A stretch of 64,000 bases of DNA from contig CBDCFV010000007.1 in the NCBI GenBank assembly GCA_965216425.1, positions 806,001 through 870,000 on the forward strand, written 5' to 3'. The notes under the pieces are model-generated. The model saw only the letters and a program-made list of their open reading frames with translations. It made no database searches and was not told where the DNA came from. A program made the position numbers and the translations under genes. Below are positions 44,943-53,792 of the stretch, piece by piece (the stretch's first letter is position 1; each line of letters starts with the position of its first letter). Source of the DNA: CBDCFV01 sp965216425 (GTDB lineage Bacteria > Chloroflexota > Dehalococcoidia > Lucifugimonadales > UBA3495).

Positions 44943-45980
44943 TTATTCTATGAATGAGTAGTCCTTGATCCATTTACCGCCGTCGAGCCGCGCGATGGCG
45001 AACCCCTTGTTTCCGGCTTCCATGGGCCCGCTCAACCGACTGTACACCAGCAGCCCTTTGACAGGAGAGGATAGCACCTCCAGCGTCTCGTAACTGTACG
45101 GGTCGAACATCTCCCCCAAGGTATCCCCTTCTTCCAGCATCGCTCCCAAGTCGGCTGCTGCTGCTTTGTGGGAAAGGAGGTAACCGCCTTCCGTTGGGTG
45201 GACCTCAGTCCTGACTCCTTCTCTTGGGAACCAGAACTGGCGTTCCGGCAACTTCGGAGAACCATCCAGCATCCCCAGGAACTTCATTACGTTCATCACG
45301 CCCTGGCTGATTGAATCACGAAAGGCCACGTCCTCTGCGGACGTAAGGAACGAGCAGCCCACCTCAACCTGGAATCCCGGGAGTCCTTGCGAGTTAACGT
45401 AACCTGTGGGGCCGTCGGTTGGGACCGGGCTCTCGTGGACGAGTTCCGTGCCGAAGGAAACGGCCAAGTCAAATGTGCGCTTTTTTAATTCCGGCGCAAG
45501 CCGCCCGTCATACTCGACGCGGTTCTGCAATCTACCGATGCCCCCGGAATGGACCTCAATAAGAGCGTCCAACCCCGGCATCACGTCGTTGGAAATCACC
45601 GCGCCCATCTGCTCGGTTATGGTTCCCTTGGGGTTCCCAGGAAAAGCCCGCCAAAGGTTGTTGCGGTCCCATGTGTCGGGCGTCTGACGAGAACCGGCGG
45701 CAAACGCAATGGGGTTAGCCACCGGGACCACCACCAATACGCCACCCAGTTCTCCTGGCTCAACCTGTGCTACCACGTCCCGCATTGCCGGAATTGGGAG
45801 CACCTCGTCGCCGTGCACGGCATTCATCACTCCCAGGACGGGGCCGGGCCGGATCCCAACAATGATATGCACTGGAATGTAAAAGTCCGCCCCCATCAAC
45901 CTGCGCGCCACTCGGATTTTGGTGAATGCCTTCTCGCCGGGCCTAACGTCAATTCCCGCTAAGCTGAAGGTCTTGGTCAT
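44943..45980 (-). CDS. Succinylglutamate desuccinylase/aspartoacylase family zinc hydrolase
   Basis: A 345-aa M14-like zinc deacylase. Zinc ligands: His and Glu in MNAVHGDEVLP (about residue 55), and the third His in LIEVHSGG (about 145). The substrate carboxylate region is DRNNLWRAFPGNPKGT and a basic/acidic end GFQVEVGCSF carries the likely catalytic Glu. C-terminal beta domain from about residue 235 includes TEGGYLLSHKAAAADLGAML. It removes acyl groups from amino-acid-like compounds by family. No clear RBS is seen within 10 nt of ATG, although AAGGGG lies close by. Confidence 0.85.
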   Translation of the reverse strand: MTKTFSLAGIDVRPGEKAFTKIRVARRLMGADFYIPVHIIVGIRPGPVLGVMNAVHGDEVLPIPAMRDVVAQVEPGELGGVLVVVPVANPIAFAAGSRQTPDTWDRNNLWRAFPGNPKGTITEQMGAVISNDVMPGLDALIEVHSGGIGRLQNRVEYDGRLAPELKKRTFDLAVSFGTELVHESPVPTDGPTGYVNSQGLPGFQVEVGCSFLTSAEDVAFRDSISQGVMNVMKFLGMLDGSPKLPERQFWFPREGVRTEVHPTEGGYLLSHKAAAADLGAMLEEGDTLGEMFDPYSYETLEVLSSPVKGLLVYSRLSGPMEAGNKGFAIARLDGGKWIKDYSFIE

Positions 45981-46588
45981 AACGGCCCCTTGCTGTGTTC
46001 GGAATGCTGTTCCTTCCAGAGGCCAACTTTAACACACGCCGGATGCTCAAGCTATGAATCCGACAACGAGGGGCACCCGTCACATTTTGCGGGCCTCCCA
46101 AGCTCTGCCTACCCGCCCCCGCCCACTGACATACGCCCCTTCACAAGTCGTGTGTTGCTGTTTTACCATAGGTTCAAGCCCCACATAGCACTGACGCGGG
46201 CATGACTTCAAATCAGGTCCGCCGGCTGAGGCCAAGCAACACAGAATGACATAAAAAGATGGGGAAGTGTCCCACAGTTTACTCCAAATAGCACGAAAAT
46301 GACCCACTATCCGTCCTGCCACCGAAGCTGAATGATACACAATAGCCCGAAATGACACAGACTTTGAAGTTGCAGCCCGCCTCTCTCCACAACCTGTCCG
46401 GGGTCCGAGGTAAGAACCTTAAGAAATGGGAGATTACCAAAAACCCAACCTGTTGACGTTACGAAAATCTGACTCACACCAGACAACGAGGGTTAGCTTG
46501 GAGATCGCGCCGCCGCTGTAATTGCGGCCTAAATCGGCGACAGGCGGCAAAACCGTTTATCTGGCTCCCTGGGCTTGGCAGGACTGAA
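45981..46588. other. Intergenic region with IS21-like end repeats
   Basis: About 600 nt without a supportable gene. Two related 20-nt sequences, on the minus strand GTCATTTCGGGCTATTGTG (46356-46338) and GTCATTTTCGTGCTATTTGG (46303-46284), resemble the multiple terminal repeats of IS21-family elements, and a third GTGTCATTCTG-like stretch follows near 46240. No istA/istB remains. The 93-codon frame on the minus strand here is not credible as a gene. Confidence 0.4.
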
Positions 46589-47116
46589 ATGACTGAAGCC
46601 AGCTATCACGATGTGCAATTGCGGGACGCCCGGATTGATGAATTGGACGACGCCGGAAGGCTGATCGGAGACTCCTACCAAGAGTACCGCGTACACATTC
46701 CGGCGGAAGTCTGGGACCCTTACTTCCGCGACATCACCAACGTCCGTGCTCGCTTGGACAAATCTGAGTTGATAGTCGCGGAACACCAAGGAAGCATCGT
46801 GGGTTGCGTCACCTTTTATCCCAGAGAGTACCAAGCGGAGGACCAGCCGTGCCCGCCTGAATGGGCCGGCATCCGGTTGTTGGCGGTGCATCCCGACTCC
46901 CGGGGCCTGGGCATCGGCAAGGCCTTGATGGACGAGTGCTTGCGCCGGTGCCGCCAACGCTCCATAACGACGCTGGTCTTGCACACTACCGAGATTATGC
47001 GCGTTGCCCAAGGCATGTACGAGCGCATGGGATTCAAAAGAATACCGGAACTTAACTTCTACCCAACCCCGGACTGGGTCGTAATGGCCTACCGGCTGGA
47101 CCTTGCATCAGGCTAA
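46589..47116 (+). CDS. GNAT family N-acetyltransferase
   Basis: A 175-aa acetyl-CoA-dependent acyltransferase. Core motif A is IRLLAVHPDSRGLGIGKALM (about residues 92-111) with the pyrophosphate loop R-G-L-G-I-G, and motif B MYERMGFKRIPELNFY. SELIVAEHQGSIVGCVTFYP is the central strand. Substrate not predictable. AGGA lies 6 nt before ATG. Confidence 0.88.
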   Translation: MTEASYHDVQLRDARIDELDDAGRLIGDSYQEYRVHIPAEVWDPYFRDITNVRARLDKSELIVAEHQGSIVGCVTFYPREYQAEDQPCPPEWAGIRLLAVHPDSRGLGIGKALMDECLRRCRQRSITTLVLHTTEIMRVAQGMYERMGFKRIPELNFYPTPDWVVMAYRLDLASG

Positions 47117-47278
47117 GAACGCGGAATGGACCAAGGCGCCTATAAGTTTGTATTCAGGCGCCCACGGCAAGTCCCTCATCTAGGGGCTCAACCGGTACAT
47201 TCTGTGGACCCGAATAGACGTGCATAGAGTAAGATAACTTCCGCAAGCCAATTCCTTGTCCGAGCCAAGGGAGGCCCC

Positions 47279-48424
47279 ATGAAAAGAAGTGATTCCAGGA
47301 TTCTCACCACCCATACCGGCAGCCTGCCACGGTCGCCGGACCTTCAGGAGCTTTTAAGGATACGGGATGATCGGAACAGTTTTGACGAGGACCTGTTTTC
47401 GGCCGGGGTCCGTGATGCGGTCGCGGAAGTCGTGGCCAAGCAGCAGTCCATCGGAATAGATGTGGTGAATGACGGCGAACAGGGCCGGGCGCAGTACGCT
47501 ACTTACGTGAAAGAGCGTCTCACCGGCTTCGAAGGCGAGCGGATTGTTCGCGCCCGTCCGAGGCTGGATGACGCTGATTTCCCGGAGTTCGCCGCCACAC
47601 AGACCAATCTTTCTTCGCGCTTCATACCCCAACCTTCCTGCACCGGGCCAATTTCCTGGAAGGACTGGCCTGCGGTGGAACAGGACATTGATACCCTAAG
47701 GAGAGCAGCGGCGGACTCGTCAGTGGAAGAAGTGTTCATGACGGCGGCCTCGCCGGGAGTAATAGCCAACTTCCTTCCAAACGAGTATTACCCTACTGAG
47801 GAAGCCTACCTTTACGCCTTGGCCGAAGTGATGAAAGACGAATACAACGCCATTGCGGCCTCAGGGCTTCTTCTCCAGATCGACTGCCCCGACCTTGCTA
47901 TGACCCGGATCTCCCAGTTCTCTCATCTTTCGGTGGAAGAATTCAAGAAAATAGTGGAATTGCACGTGGAGGTAATCAACTATGCTCTGAAAGACATCGA
48001 TCCGGAGCGGATGCGATTGCACCTCTGCTGGGGGAATACCGAAGGTCCCCATCACCATGATATTCCTCTGAAGGAGATTGTCGACCTGGTGTTGAAAGCC
48101 CGCCCTCTGGGTTTGTCATTCGAAGGGGCCAATCCCAGGCACGCCCACGAATGGAAGGTGTGGGAGGACATAAACCTGCCCGACGGAAAGCTATTGATTC
48201 CCGGTGTGCTGGACACCACCACCAATTTCATTGAGCACCCGGAGCTAATTGCCCAGCGCATCCTCAATTACGCTAACGCGGTCGGAAGGGAGAATGTTAT
48301 GGTCGGCAGCGACTGCGGCTTCGGCACGTCGGCCTGGGGCCGAAGAGTGGAGACCAACATTGTCTGGGCTAAGCTGGCATCCATGGTGGAGGGCGCCCGC
48401 CTGGCGTCTCAAGAGCTTTGGTAG
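47279..48424 (+). CDS. MetE C-terminal-like methyltransferase (methionine synthase II family) 2
   Basis: A 381-aa single-barrel member of the cobalamin-independent methionine synthase family. ILTTHTGSLPRSPDL at the start, IGIDVVNDGEQGRAQYATYV, LQIDCPDLAMTR, and MRLHLCWGNTEGPHHHDIPL with the His-x-Cys metal pair. LSFEGANPRHAHEWKVWEDI carries the conserved Glu and VMVGSDCGFGTSAWGRRV the last zinc Cys. This differs in motif spacing from the copy at 28450, so they are distant paralogues. Neither has the MetE N-terminal domain. A strong RBS (GGGAGG) precedes ATG. Substrate may be a methylated thiol or related compound. Confidence 0.85.
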   Translation: MKRSDSRILTTHTGSLPRSPDLQELLRIRDDRNSFDEDLFSAGVRDAVAEVVAKQQSIGIDVVNDGEQGRAQYATYVKERLTGFEGERIVRARPRLDDADFPEFAATQTNLSSRFIPQPSCTGPISWKDWPAVEQDIDTLRRAAADSSVEEVFMTAASPGVIANFLPNEYYPTEEAYLYALAEVMKDEYNAIAASGLLLQIDCPDLAMTRISQFSHLSVEEFKKIVELHVEVINYALKDIDPERMRLHLCWGNTEGPHHHDIPLKEIVDLVLKARPLGLSFEGANPRHAHEWKVWEDINLPDGKLLIPGVLDTTTNFIEHPELIAQRILNYANAVGRENVMVGSDCGFGTSAWGRRVETNIVWAKLASMVEGARLASQELW

Positions 48425-48461
48425 AGTCAGTCAATGGAATCGGCGGCAGTCTTCATTACTG

Positions 48462-50444
48462 TCACCCGGATTTCAGTCCCTCCAATTGGCTGTCTATAGC
48501 CTCCGCCTCCAACGACAGCCTTTCCCACTCCTCCCAGAGCGATTCCTCCTCCCCTTTGAGGGCAGCGTACTGCTCTGCCGAAGACGTGATCTGAATCGGG
48601 TCGCCGAACTGGTCCGGCTCGGAGAACATGGCCTCCAACTCCGCTATCCGGGACTCGCGGGCAGACAGGGACACGCTTATCTCATTGATCCGCATCGCCA
48701 GCCTGCGGGCCTCCCTGTTGAGAGACCGGCGCTGCTCCTCTTCGGTGGTCAACGGCCTTCCGGAGCGTCTCCTGGTTGGGCCATGTCCAGAGCCATTCCC
48801 AGTCGTTCCGTTGCTTGCCAGGTTCGCGCTCCCGTTACGGGTCTCCGTCTGCTTCCGGTACAGATAGCTGTCGTAATCGCCAGGGAAAACTGTAGGCTCG
48901 CCGTGATCAATCTCGACTATTTTGTTGGCGACCTGCCGGATGAGTGTCCGGTCGTGGGTGATTAAACAAATCGAGCCGTGATAGTCCTCAAGGGCGTCCG
49001 CGAGTATCTCCCTGGATGCGATGTCGAGGTGATTGGTTGGCTCATCCATGAGAAGCAGGTTGCTTGGCTGAAGGAGCAGCTTGGCCAAGGCCACCCGCGC
49101 CTTTTCCCCGCCTGACAGCACGGATATCGGCTTCTGGACATCGTTGCCGCTGAACAGGAAACCGCCGAGGGTGGTGCGCAGGTTTTGTTCCGACTCACCC
49201 GGCGCCGCTTGCTCCAGTTCCTCAATGATCGTATTGTTCGGGTTCAGGAGTTCCAGCACGTGCTGGGCGTAGTAGGCCATCACCACATTGTGGCCGATCT
49301 TTCTTCCCCCCTCATCCAATGGAAGGACGCCCGCGAGCATCTTCAGCATGGTCGTCTTGCCAGCGCCGTTCGGTCCGACCAGGGCGACACGGTCGCCACG
49401 CGAAAGCTCCAAGTTCATGCCGCGGTAGACCACGTTATCACCGTAGGACTTGCTCGCATTGGTAAGCCAGATGACCTTGGAACCAGCCCGGGGAGGCTCC
49501 GGGAATGAGTAGCGGATTTTCTTGGTCGCCCGTGGCAATTCTATAACCTGCACCTTCTCAAGCTGCTTCAAACGGCTCTGCACTTGGCTGGCCTTCGTTG
49601 CCTTGGAGCGAAACCGTTCCACAAAGCGCATCTGCCTCTGAATCTCGCGCTCCTGCCTGGCAGCGGCCGCCTCCTTGACTTTCAGGGAATGTTCCCGAGC
49701 AACAAGGTAATCGTCGTAGCCGCCCTTCATGAGGACTACTTCGTCCGGCTCGACGGCAAGGACCTTGGTTGCCACTTGGTTCAGAAAAGCGCGGTCGTGA
49801 GAAGTGACGAGCACTCCGCCTTGGAAGGACGCCAAATATTTCTCGAACCACAGGTTTGCATCAAGGTCGAGGTGGTTGGTTGGCTCGTCCAACAGCAGTA
49901 CGTCGGGCTTCATAAAAAGCAGCCTGGCAAGTCCGGCCCGCATAACCCAGCCGCCGCTGAACTCACCCATAGGCCGGAGGAAGTCGCCTTGCTTAAACCC
50001 GAGGCCGGAAAGGACAGCCTTGGCCTCGTGCTCACGGTCGTCTCCGCCGGCAGCCTCCAGCTCCGCGTCGAGTCGGCCAAGGTGTTCCAACAGGAGAGCC
50101 TGCTTCTCAGGGTCCGTTTCCAACGACAGGATCTGCCGCATGGCAGTAATCCTGTCCATCAGAGCGATTGCCTCCGAGTCAGCGTCCAGCACTTCCTGAA
50201 GTAGCGGCTTGCCGGTAAACGATGCGGGCTCTTGCTTGAGATAGCCCATAGAGACGTTCCGCTTCGTGGATATGCCTCCGGTTTCCGGAAGGGTAACCCC
50301 CGCCAGAATGTCCATGAGAGTGGTCTTTCCGGAGCCGTTTGCGCCTATCAACGCAATACGGTCTCCAGCGGCCAAACTAAATGTGAGACCACTGAACAGA
50401 GTCCTGTCTGAATAGGCTTTACTGATGTTGGATACAAATAGCAA
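48462..50444 (-). CDS. ABC-F family ATP-binding cassette protein
   Basis: A 660-aa soluble twin-cassette ATPase of the ABC-F type that acts on ribosomes. First cassette: Walker A GANGSGKTTLMDILAG (about 34), signature EFSGGWVMRAGLARLLF, Walker B LLLDEPTNHLDLDANLWFE. Second: GPNGAGKTTMLKMLAG (about 358), LSGGEKARVALAKLLL, LLLMDEPTNHLDIASREIL. The inter-domain P-site linker is Arg/Lys-rich (EREIQRQMRFVERFRSKATK). The C-terminal region (about 560-655) is a coiled-coil-like tail as in Uup/YheS. No membrane segments. Start at 50444 has no strong RBS. Confidence 0.92.
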   Translation of the reverse strand: MLFVSNISKAYSDRTLFSGLTFSLAAGDRIALIGANGSGKTTLMDILAGVTLPETGGISTKRNVSMGYLKQEPASFTGKPLLQEVLDADSEAIALMDRITAMRQILSLETDPEKQALLLEHLGRLDAELEAAGGDDREHEAKAVLSGLGFKQGDFLRPMGEFSGGWVMRAGLARLLFMKPDVLLLDEPTNHLDLDANLWFEKYLASFQGGVLVTSHDRAFLNQVATKVLAVEPDEVVLMKGGYDDYLVAREHSLKVKEAAAARQEREIQRQMRFVERFRSKATKASQVQSRLKQLEKVQVIELPRATKKIRYSFPEPPRAGSKVIWLTNASKSYGDNVVYRGMNLELSRGDRVALVGPNGAGKTTMLKMLAGVLPLDEGGRKIGHNVVMAYYAQHVLELLNPNNTIIEELEQAAPGESEQNLRTTLGGFLFSGNDVQKPISVLSGGEKARVALAKLLLQPSNLLLMDEPTNHLDIASREILADALEDYHGSICLITHDRTLIRQVANKIVEIDHGEPTVFPGDYDSYLYRKQTETRNGSANLASNGTTGNGSGHGPTRRRSGRPLTTEEEQRRSLNREARRLAMRINEISVSLSARESRIAELEAMFSEPDQFGDPIQITSSAEQYAALKGEEESLWEEWERLSLEAEAIDSQLEGLKSG

Positions 50445-50567
50445 TCTTTCTACTCAAGCAACAATTATATCCGCTGGATGCAGATGTAGGGAACAACCTG
50501 CGAGGCCTTGCCAATAGGGTGTGCAGGACAATACTCCCGCGCCAATCACTCACCGAATCCTCTCAGT

Positions 50568-50601
50568 TGAGGGCGTCAGTCCACTGAGGGCGTCAGTCCA
50601 C
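50568..50601. repeat. 17-bp tandem direct repeat
   Basis: TGAGGGCGTCAGTCCAC occurs twice head to tail (50568-50584 and 50585-50601) in the gap between the divergent ABC-F gene and the HYHYG-domain gene. Confidence 0.7.
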
Positions 50602-50672
50602 GCCCGGGTCCTATGCGACGAACTCCTCCGACTGCCCGTCCGGTTCGACGCCTTCGTCCAGCATCACACAAC

Positions 50673-50695
50673 GTGGAGTACTTCCAGTACTCCAC
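50673..50695. promoter_or_regulatory. Perfect inverted repeat, possible operator
   Basis: GTGGAGTACT, loop TCC, AGTACTCCAC: a 10-bp perfect stem without T-run. It lies about 290 nt upstream of the HYHYG-domain gene and 230 nt upstream of the ABC-F start. It could be an operator or an RNA hairpin. Confidence 0.45.
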
Positions 50696-50872
50696 TCACA
50701 CGGTCTCATCGCATAAATCGGAATCGAGCTACCTGACAAACTATAACAATATGCTGACGGAATCCAACTTCGATGAAGGTTGTTTGACCGAGTTTCAGGG
50801 CTGAACTTTTCAGATTCCATGGCATTTGCCGAGTTGCGAAAATGAAAAGCCCACGGTTTTCACCAAGCCATT

Positions 50873-50900
50873 TTGCCATAACTGATTCTCGTGATATAAT
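50873..50900 (+). promoter_or_regulatory. Sigma-70-type promoter of HYHYG-domain gene
   Basis: TTGCCA (50873-50878), 16-nt spacer, TATAAT (50895-50900), 60 nt before the ATG at 50960. The perfect -10 suggests solid expression. Confidence 0.6.
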
Positions 50901-50959
50901 TTGCGCGCAAATCAGCAAGGCGTTTCGTCCCACTCAAGAGCTATTTAAGGAGGACAACT

Positions 50960-51841
50960 ATGGAAAAGGGCGGCACCGTCATACACGCTGGGCCAATAGA
51001 TTTCGCAATGAGCTATCGGCAGGAGATCATGGATGACCAAGGCCTGTGCTTGCAGGTCTATTCGAAGATCAACAACCATGACACCGAGATCCTTCGCTTC
51101 GACTGCTTCGACCAGAACCCCCATTACCATTACGGGCCGGAAAACCACAACATCCGCTTGCACATGGACAAGACCACCGCGGGCAACTCCCTCGGCTGGA
51201 CTTTGGGCAACGTCCGCAACAAGCTGTCGACGATGGTCGAACGGGCAGGCTACGAAGACTTGGCAAGCAACCTCGAGGCTAATCCAATTTCCGACGCCAC
51301 GCTGGACGAACTTGAGTCCACCGCCCGGAACATGTCCTTGGAGGGCCGACGGACGGTACACCACATGATGCCGGAAATGCTCGACGGGGACAAGATCGAG
51401 GTCGGCAACTTGAAGTTCGGCTTGGAGTACCGGCACCTTCCTCAGATAAATGACGAAGGCATGGCCATCCACGTATTGACCGACATTGCCGGTCAGGAAG
51501 TGGAGCTCCTGGCGTTTGACTGCTTCGAGAAGGGACCCCACTACCACTACGGCCCGCGGAACCAGGATGTTCGCATCTATTGGGACGTCACCACCTCCGG
51601 CGAGACCCTCCGCTGGACCCTCGACCAGTTCAAGGCTGGCAAAATCAGGTCCATGATCCAGAGGGCAGGTTACCCAACCGTGGCGGCAAACGTGGACGAG
51701 GAACTGGTCCAAGCTACGCTGCCCCAGATAGAGGCAAGGAGTTGGGAACTGGTGGCCCAGAACAAGGGCTCTCAGTCCGACCCTAAAGCCGAGTTGATGA
51801 AAGAGATCGAGGCTCTGAGGGAGAAGGTCGCTGCTCTGTAG
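50960..51841 (+). CDS. Conserved hypothetical protein, tandem HYHYG domains
   Basis: A 293-aa soluble protein of two homologous halves. In each half: an N-terminal strand region (SYRQEIMDDQGLCLQVY; LEYRHLPQINDEGMAIHVL), then LRFDCFDQNPHYHYGPENHN / LAFDCFEKGPHYHYGPRNQD, a DKTTAGNSLGWTL / DVTTSGETLRWTL strand, and a helix ending ERAGY / QRAGY. The C-terminus is a short charged coil (ELMKEIEALREKVAAL). The double HYHYG and adjacent Cys and Asp residues look like metal or ligand sites. I do not recognise an experimentally described family. It is flanked by its own promoter (50873) and terminator (51913), so it is a single-gene unit. RBS AAGGAGG. Confidence 0.8.
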   Translation: MEKGGTVIHAGPIDFAMSYRQEIMDDQGLCLQVYSKINNHDTEILRFDCFDQNPHYHYGPENHNIRLHMDKTTAGNSLGWTLGNVRNKLSTMVERAGYEDLASNLEANPISDATLDELESTARNMSLEGRRTVHHMMPEMLDGDKIEVGNLKFGLEYRHLPQINDEGMAIHVLTDIAGQEVELLAFDCFEKGPHYHYGPRNQDVRIYWDVTTSGETLRWTLDQFKAGKIRSMIQRAGYPTVAANVDEELVQATLPQIEARSWELVAQNKGSQSDPKAELMKEIEALREKVAAL

Positions 51842-51912
51842 CACCCTCCTCAAACACCAAGCGGGGTTTAGCCTTTGGGCGGTCTCGCCTGGTGAATCCC
51901 TAGACGGCACAA

Positions 51913-51938
51913 AGAGGCCCCGAAATTTCGGGGCCTCT
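51913..51938 (+). terminator. Perfect palindromic terminator after HYHYG gene
   Basis: AGAGGCCCCGAAA followed directly by its complement TTTCGGGGCCTCT, then CATCGTTAT. The stem is very strong but only short T stretches follow. It could serve both the plus-strand gene and the convergent SDR. Confidence 0.75.
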
Positions 51939-51988
51939 CATCGTTATCTTACCGGGATCTTTTGATTTTCCATGCGCGCGGACCGTGT

Positions 51989-52784
51989 TACATCATCGTA
52001 TACTCGCCGCTTACGCTTAAGGTCTGGCCGGTGATGAAGCTGGCGGCGTCCGACGACAAGAACAGCACGGCATTGGCTACCTCTTCCCCTTGGGCCAGTC
52101 TGCGGAGAGGATAGGCTCTCGTTTAACCCTTTCCAGGACCTCGTCCGTGAAAACGCTTCTCATGCCCCGCCACATGCTGTCTTCGCTGAGAGATTCATCG
52201 TCCTCCGGAACCACCAAGCCGGGGCAAACCACGTTGGCGCGGAGGCCGTAGCGGCCTGTCTCTCTGGCGATGGCCTTGCTCAGGGCGATGATTCCGCCTT
52301 TGCAAGCGGAGTAGACGGCTTCGCGGTACTCCCCCATTCTTCCCGCGTCGGAACTCATGCTGACTATGCAGCCCGATTGCCGCCCAATCATGTGGGGCAC
52401 AACGGCGTCGAAACAGTTGATAGCCCCCCAAAGGTTCACATTAACCTCCCGTTCCCACTCAGCCCTGGGCTTGTCCACAAATAGACGGTCCATAGTCCAG
52501 CCGACGTTGTTCACCAAGACGTCTACGCTGCCGAACTCGGAAATGGAACTATCAACCATACCTTTCACCTGCCCGGAATCGGTCACGTCGCAGGCGATTA
52601 CCTTGACTTTGGTGTCGGGACTGGAACCCGTGATTTCAGCGGCCACCACATCCCCTTGAGAAGGGGCCAATTCGGCGATGGTGATGTTGCTCCCTTCCTT
52701 GGCGAACCCGTGCACGATGGCTCGTCCGATGTTGGAGCCACCTCCAGTCACGATAACGTTTTTGTTCTTCAGGCCCAATTCCAT
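51989..52784 (-). pseudogene. SDR family oxidoreductase, frameshifted near C-terminus
   Basis: A short-chain dehydrogenase of about 265 aa in which the last 45 residues lie in another frame. Start: NVIVTGGGSNIGRAIVHGFA (cofactor loop GGGSNIG), DVLVNNVGWTMDRL, IVSMSSDAGRMGE (catalytic Ser), YSACKGGIIALSKAIA (Tyr and Lys). After FTDEVLERVK the frame breaks in an AAA tract (52121-52123); adding one base continues AYPLRRLAQGEEVANAVLF, LSSDAASFITGQTLSVSGEY and stop 51989-51991, the standard SDR ending. As read, it would end early at 52077. Slip mutation or assembly error. Confidence 0.82.
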
Positions 52785-52915
52785 TGACGTTAGTCCTCCC
52801 TTGGTTGTTTGAAGTGGTGGTATAGGCGGCTGAACGGCGTTCCCGACCCATAACCGGTGGAGAGAGTGCGTTGCCGTCGAGAGAAGCGCGGGCTTGGATG
52901 CCGTAGTTATGGCGT

Positions 52916-53686
52916 TTACGGGAGGGAGCGACGGTTAGGGGGGAATTGGTCAAGGCCGAGGTGTTCGGGTTGGGGCACCTTGGGAATGCCTCCGAAACGA
53001 AGTCTCAGCAACCCTTTTATATCTTCGGTGGCTGTCCGCGCAACGTTAACCGTGCTGCCCGGGTCATCGTCCCATTTGACGGGAATGGAATCGATCCGGT
53101 AGCCACCCTTGGCGGCGATTAACAACAACTCGGTGTCGAAGAACCAGTTGTTGTTCTTCACTTGGGGCACGATGGCCTGAGCGGCCTCCTTGGTCAACGC
53201 CTTGAACCCGCATTGGGCGTCGGGAAACCCGGTGAAGAACATGGACTTAATCATCAGGTTGTAGGTTCGGGAGATAAATTCACGGCGTAACGACCGCTGC
53301 ACCCGCGAACTCTTGCTCAACCGGTTGCCTATGGCGATGTCGAAGCCGGACTCGATAGACCGCACCAACTGGAGAAAATGAGTGAGATCGGTGGAGAGGT
53401 CAATGTCCATGTAGCTGACAATGTCTGCATTGCTGTCCAGCCATGCAGTGCGAAGGGCGCGTCCGCGCCCCTTCTGGGGCAAATGCCGGTAGTTGACCCC
53501 TGGGTACTTGGCGCACAACGCCTCCGAAACGGACTTGGTCTGGTCGGTGGAGGCGTTGTCGGCGATAATTATCTGCCACGGGTTGCTCAGGTTTGACCTC
53601 AGGAACTCCGTAAGTATCAAAACACTCCTGGGGAGATCCCGCTCTTCGTTGTAAACCGGTAAAACTATATCTATCGTCGGACGCAT
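52916..53686 (-). CDS. Glycosyltransferase family 2 (polyprenyl-phosphate sugar transferase type)
   Basis: A 256-aa GT-A fold enzyme of the dolichyl-phosphate glucosyltransferase-like group. IDIVLPVYNEERDLPRSVLI, IIIADNASTDQTKSV (nucleotide site), GRGRALRTAWLDSNADIVSYMDIDLSTDL with the D-x-D metal motif (key residues DIDLSTD), and DAQCGFKALTKEAAQAIVP, a known acceptor-region motif. There are no C-terminal membrane helices, so it would dock on the membrane. It probably makes a lipid-linked sugar for envelope glycans. Nearby genes give no further clue. Confidence 0.88.
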   Translation of the reverse strand: MRPTIDIVLPVYNEERDLPRSVLILTEFLRSNLSNPWQIIIADNASTDQTKSVSEALCAKYPGVNYRHLPQKGRGRALRTAWLDSNADIVSYMDIDLSTDLTHFLQLVRSIESGFDIAIGNRLSKSSRVQRSLRREFISRTYNLMIKSMFFTGFPDAQCGFKALTKEAAQAIVPQVKNNNWFFDTELLLIAAKGGYRIDSIPVKWDDDPGSTVNVARTATEDIKGLLRLRFGGIPKVPQPEHLGLDQFPPNRRSLP

Positions 53687-53792
53687 ATCTTACCTCAATC
53701 CCTCCAAGCCACCCGGTCTGCATTACCGGCCAAGTCCGGCGTGCGAGTACCCATACACCTCTTGAGGATAAGCGAAAGGCTGCTTGTGGCGG

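Noticed and set aside
47117..47278. Riboswitch (SAM or cobalamin) upstream of the MetE-like gene
   Set aside because: No recognisable conserved core or terminator/anti-terminator pair was seen; the gap is only about 160 nt.
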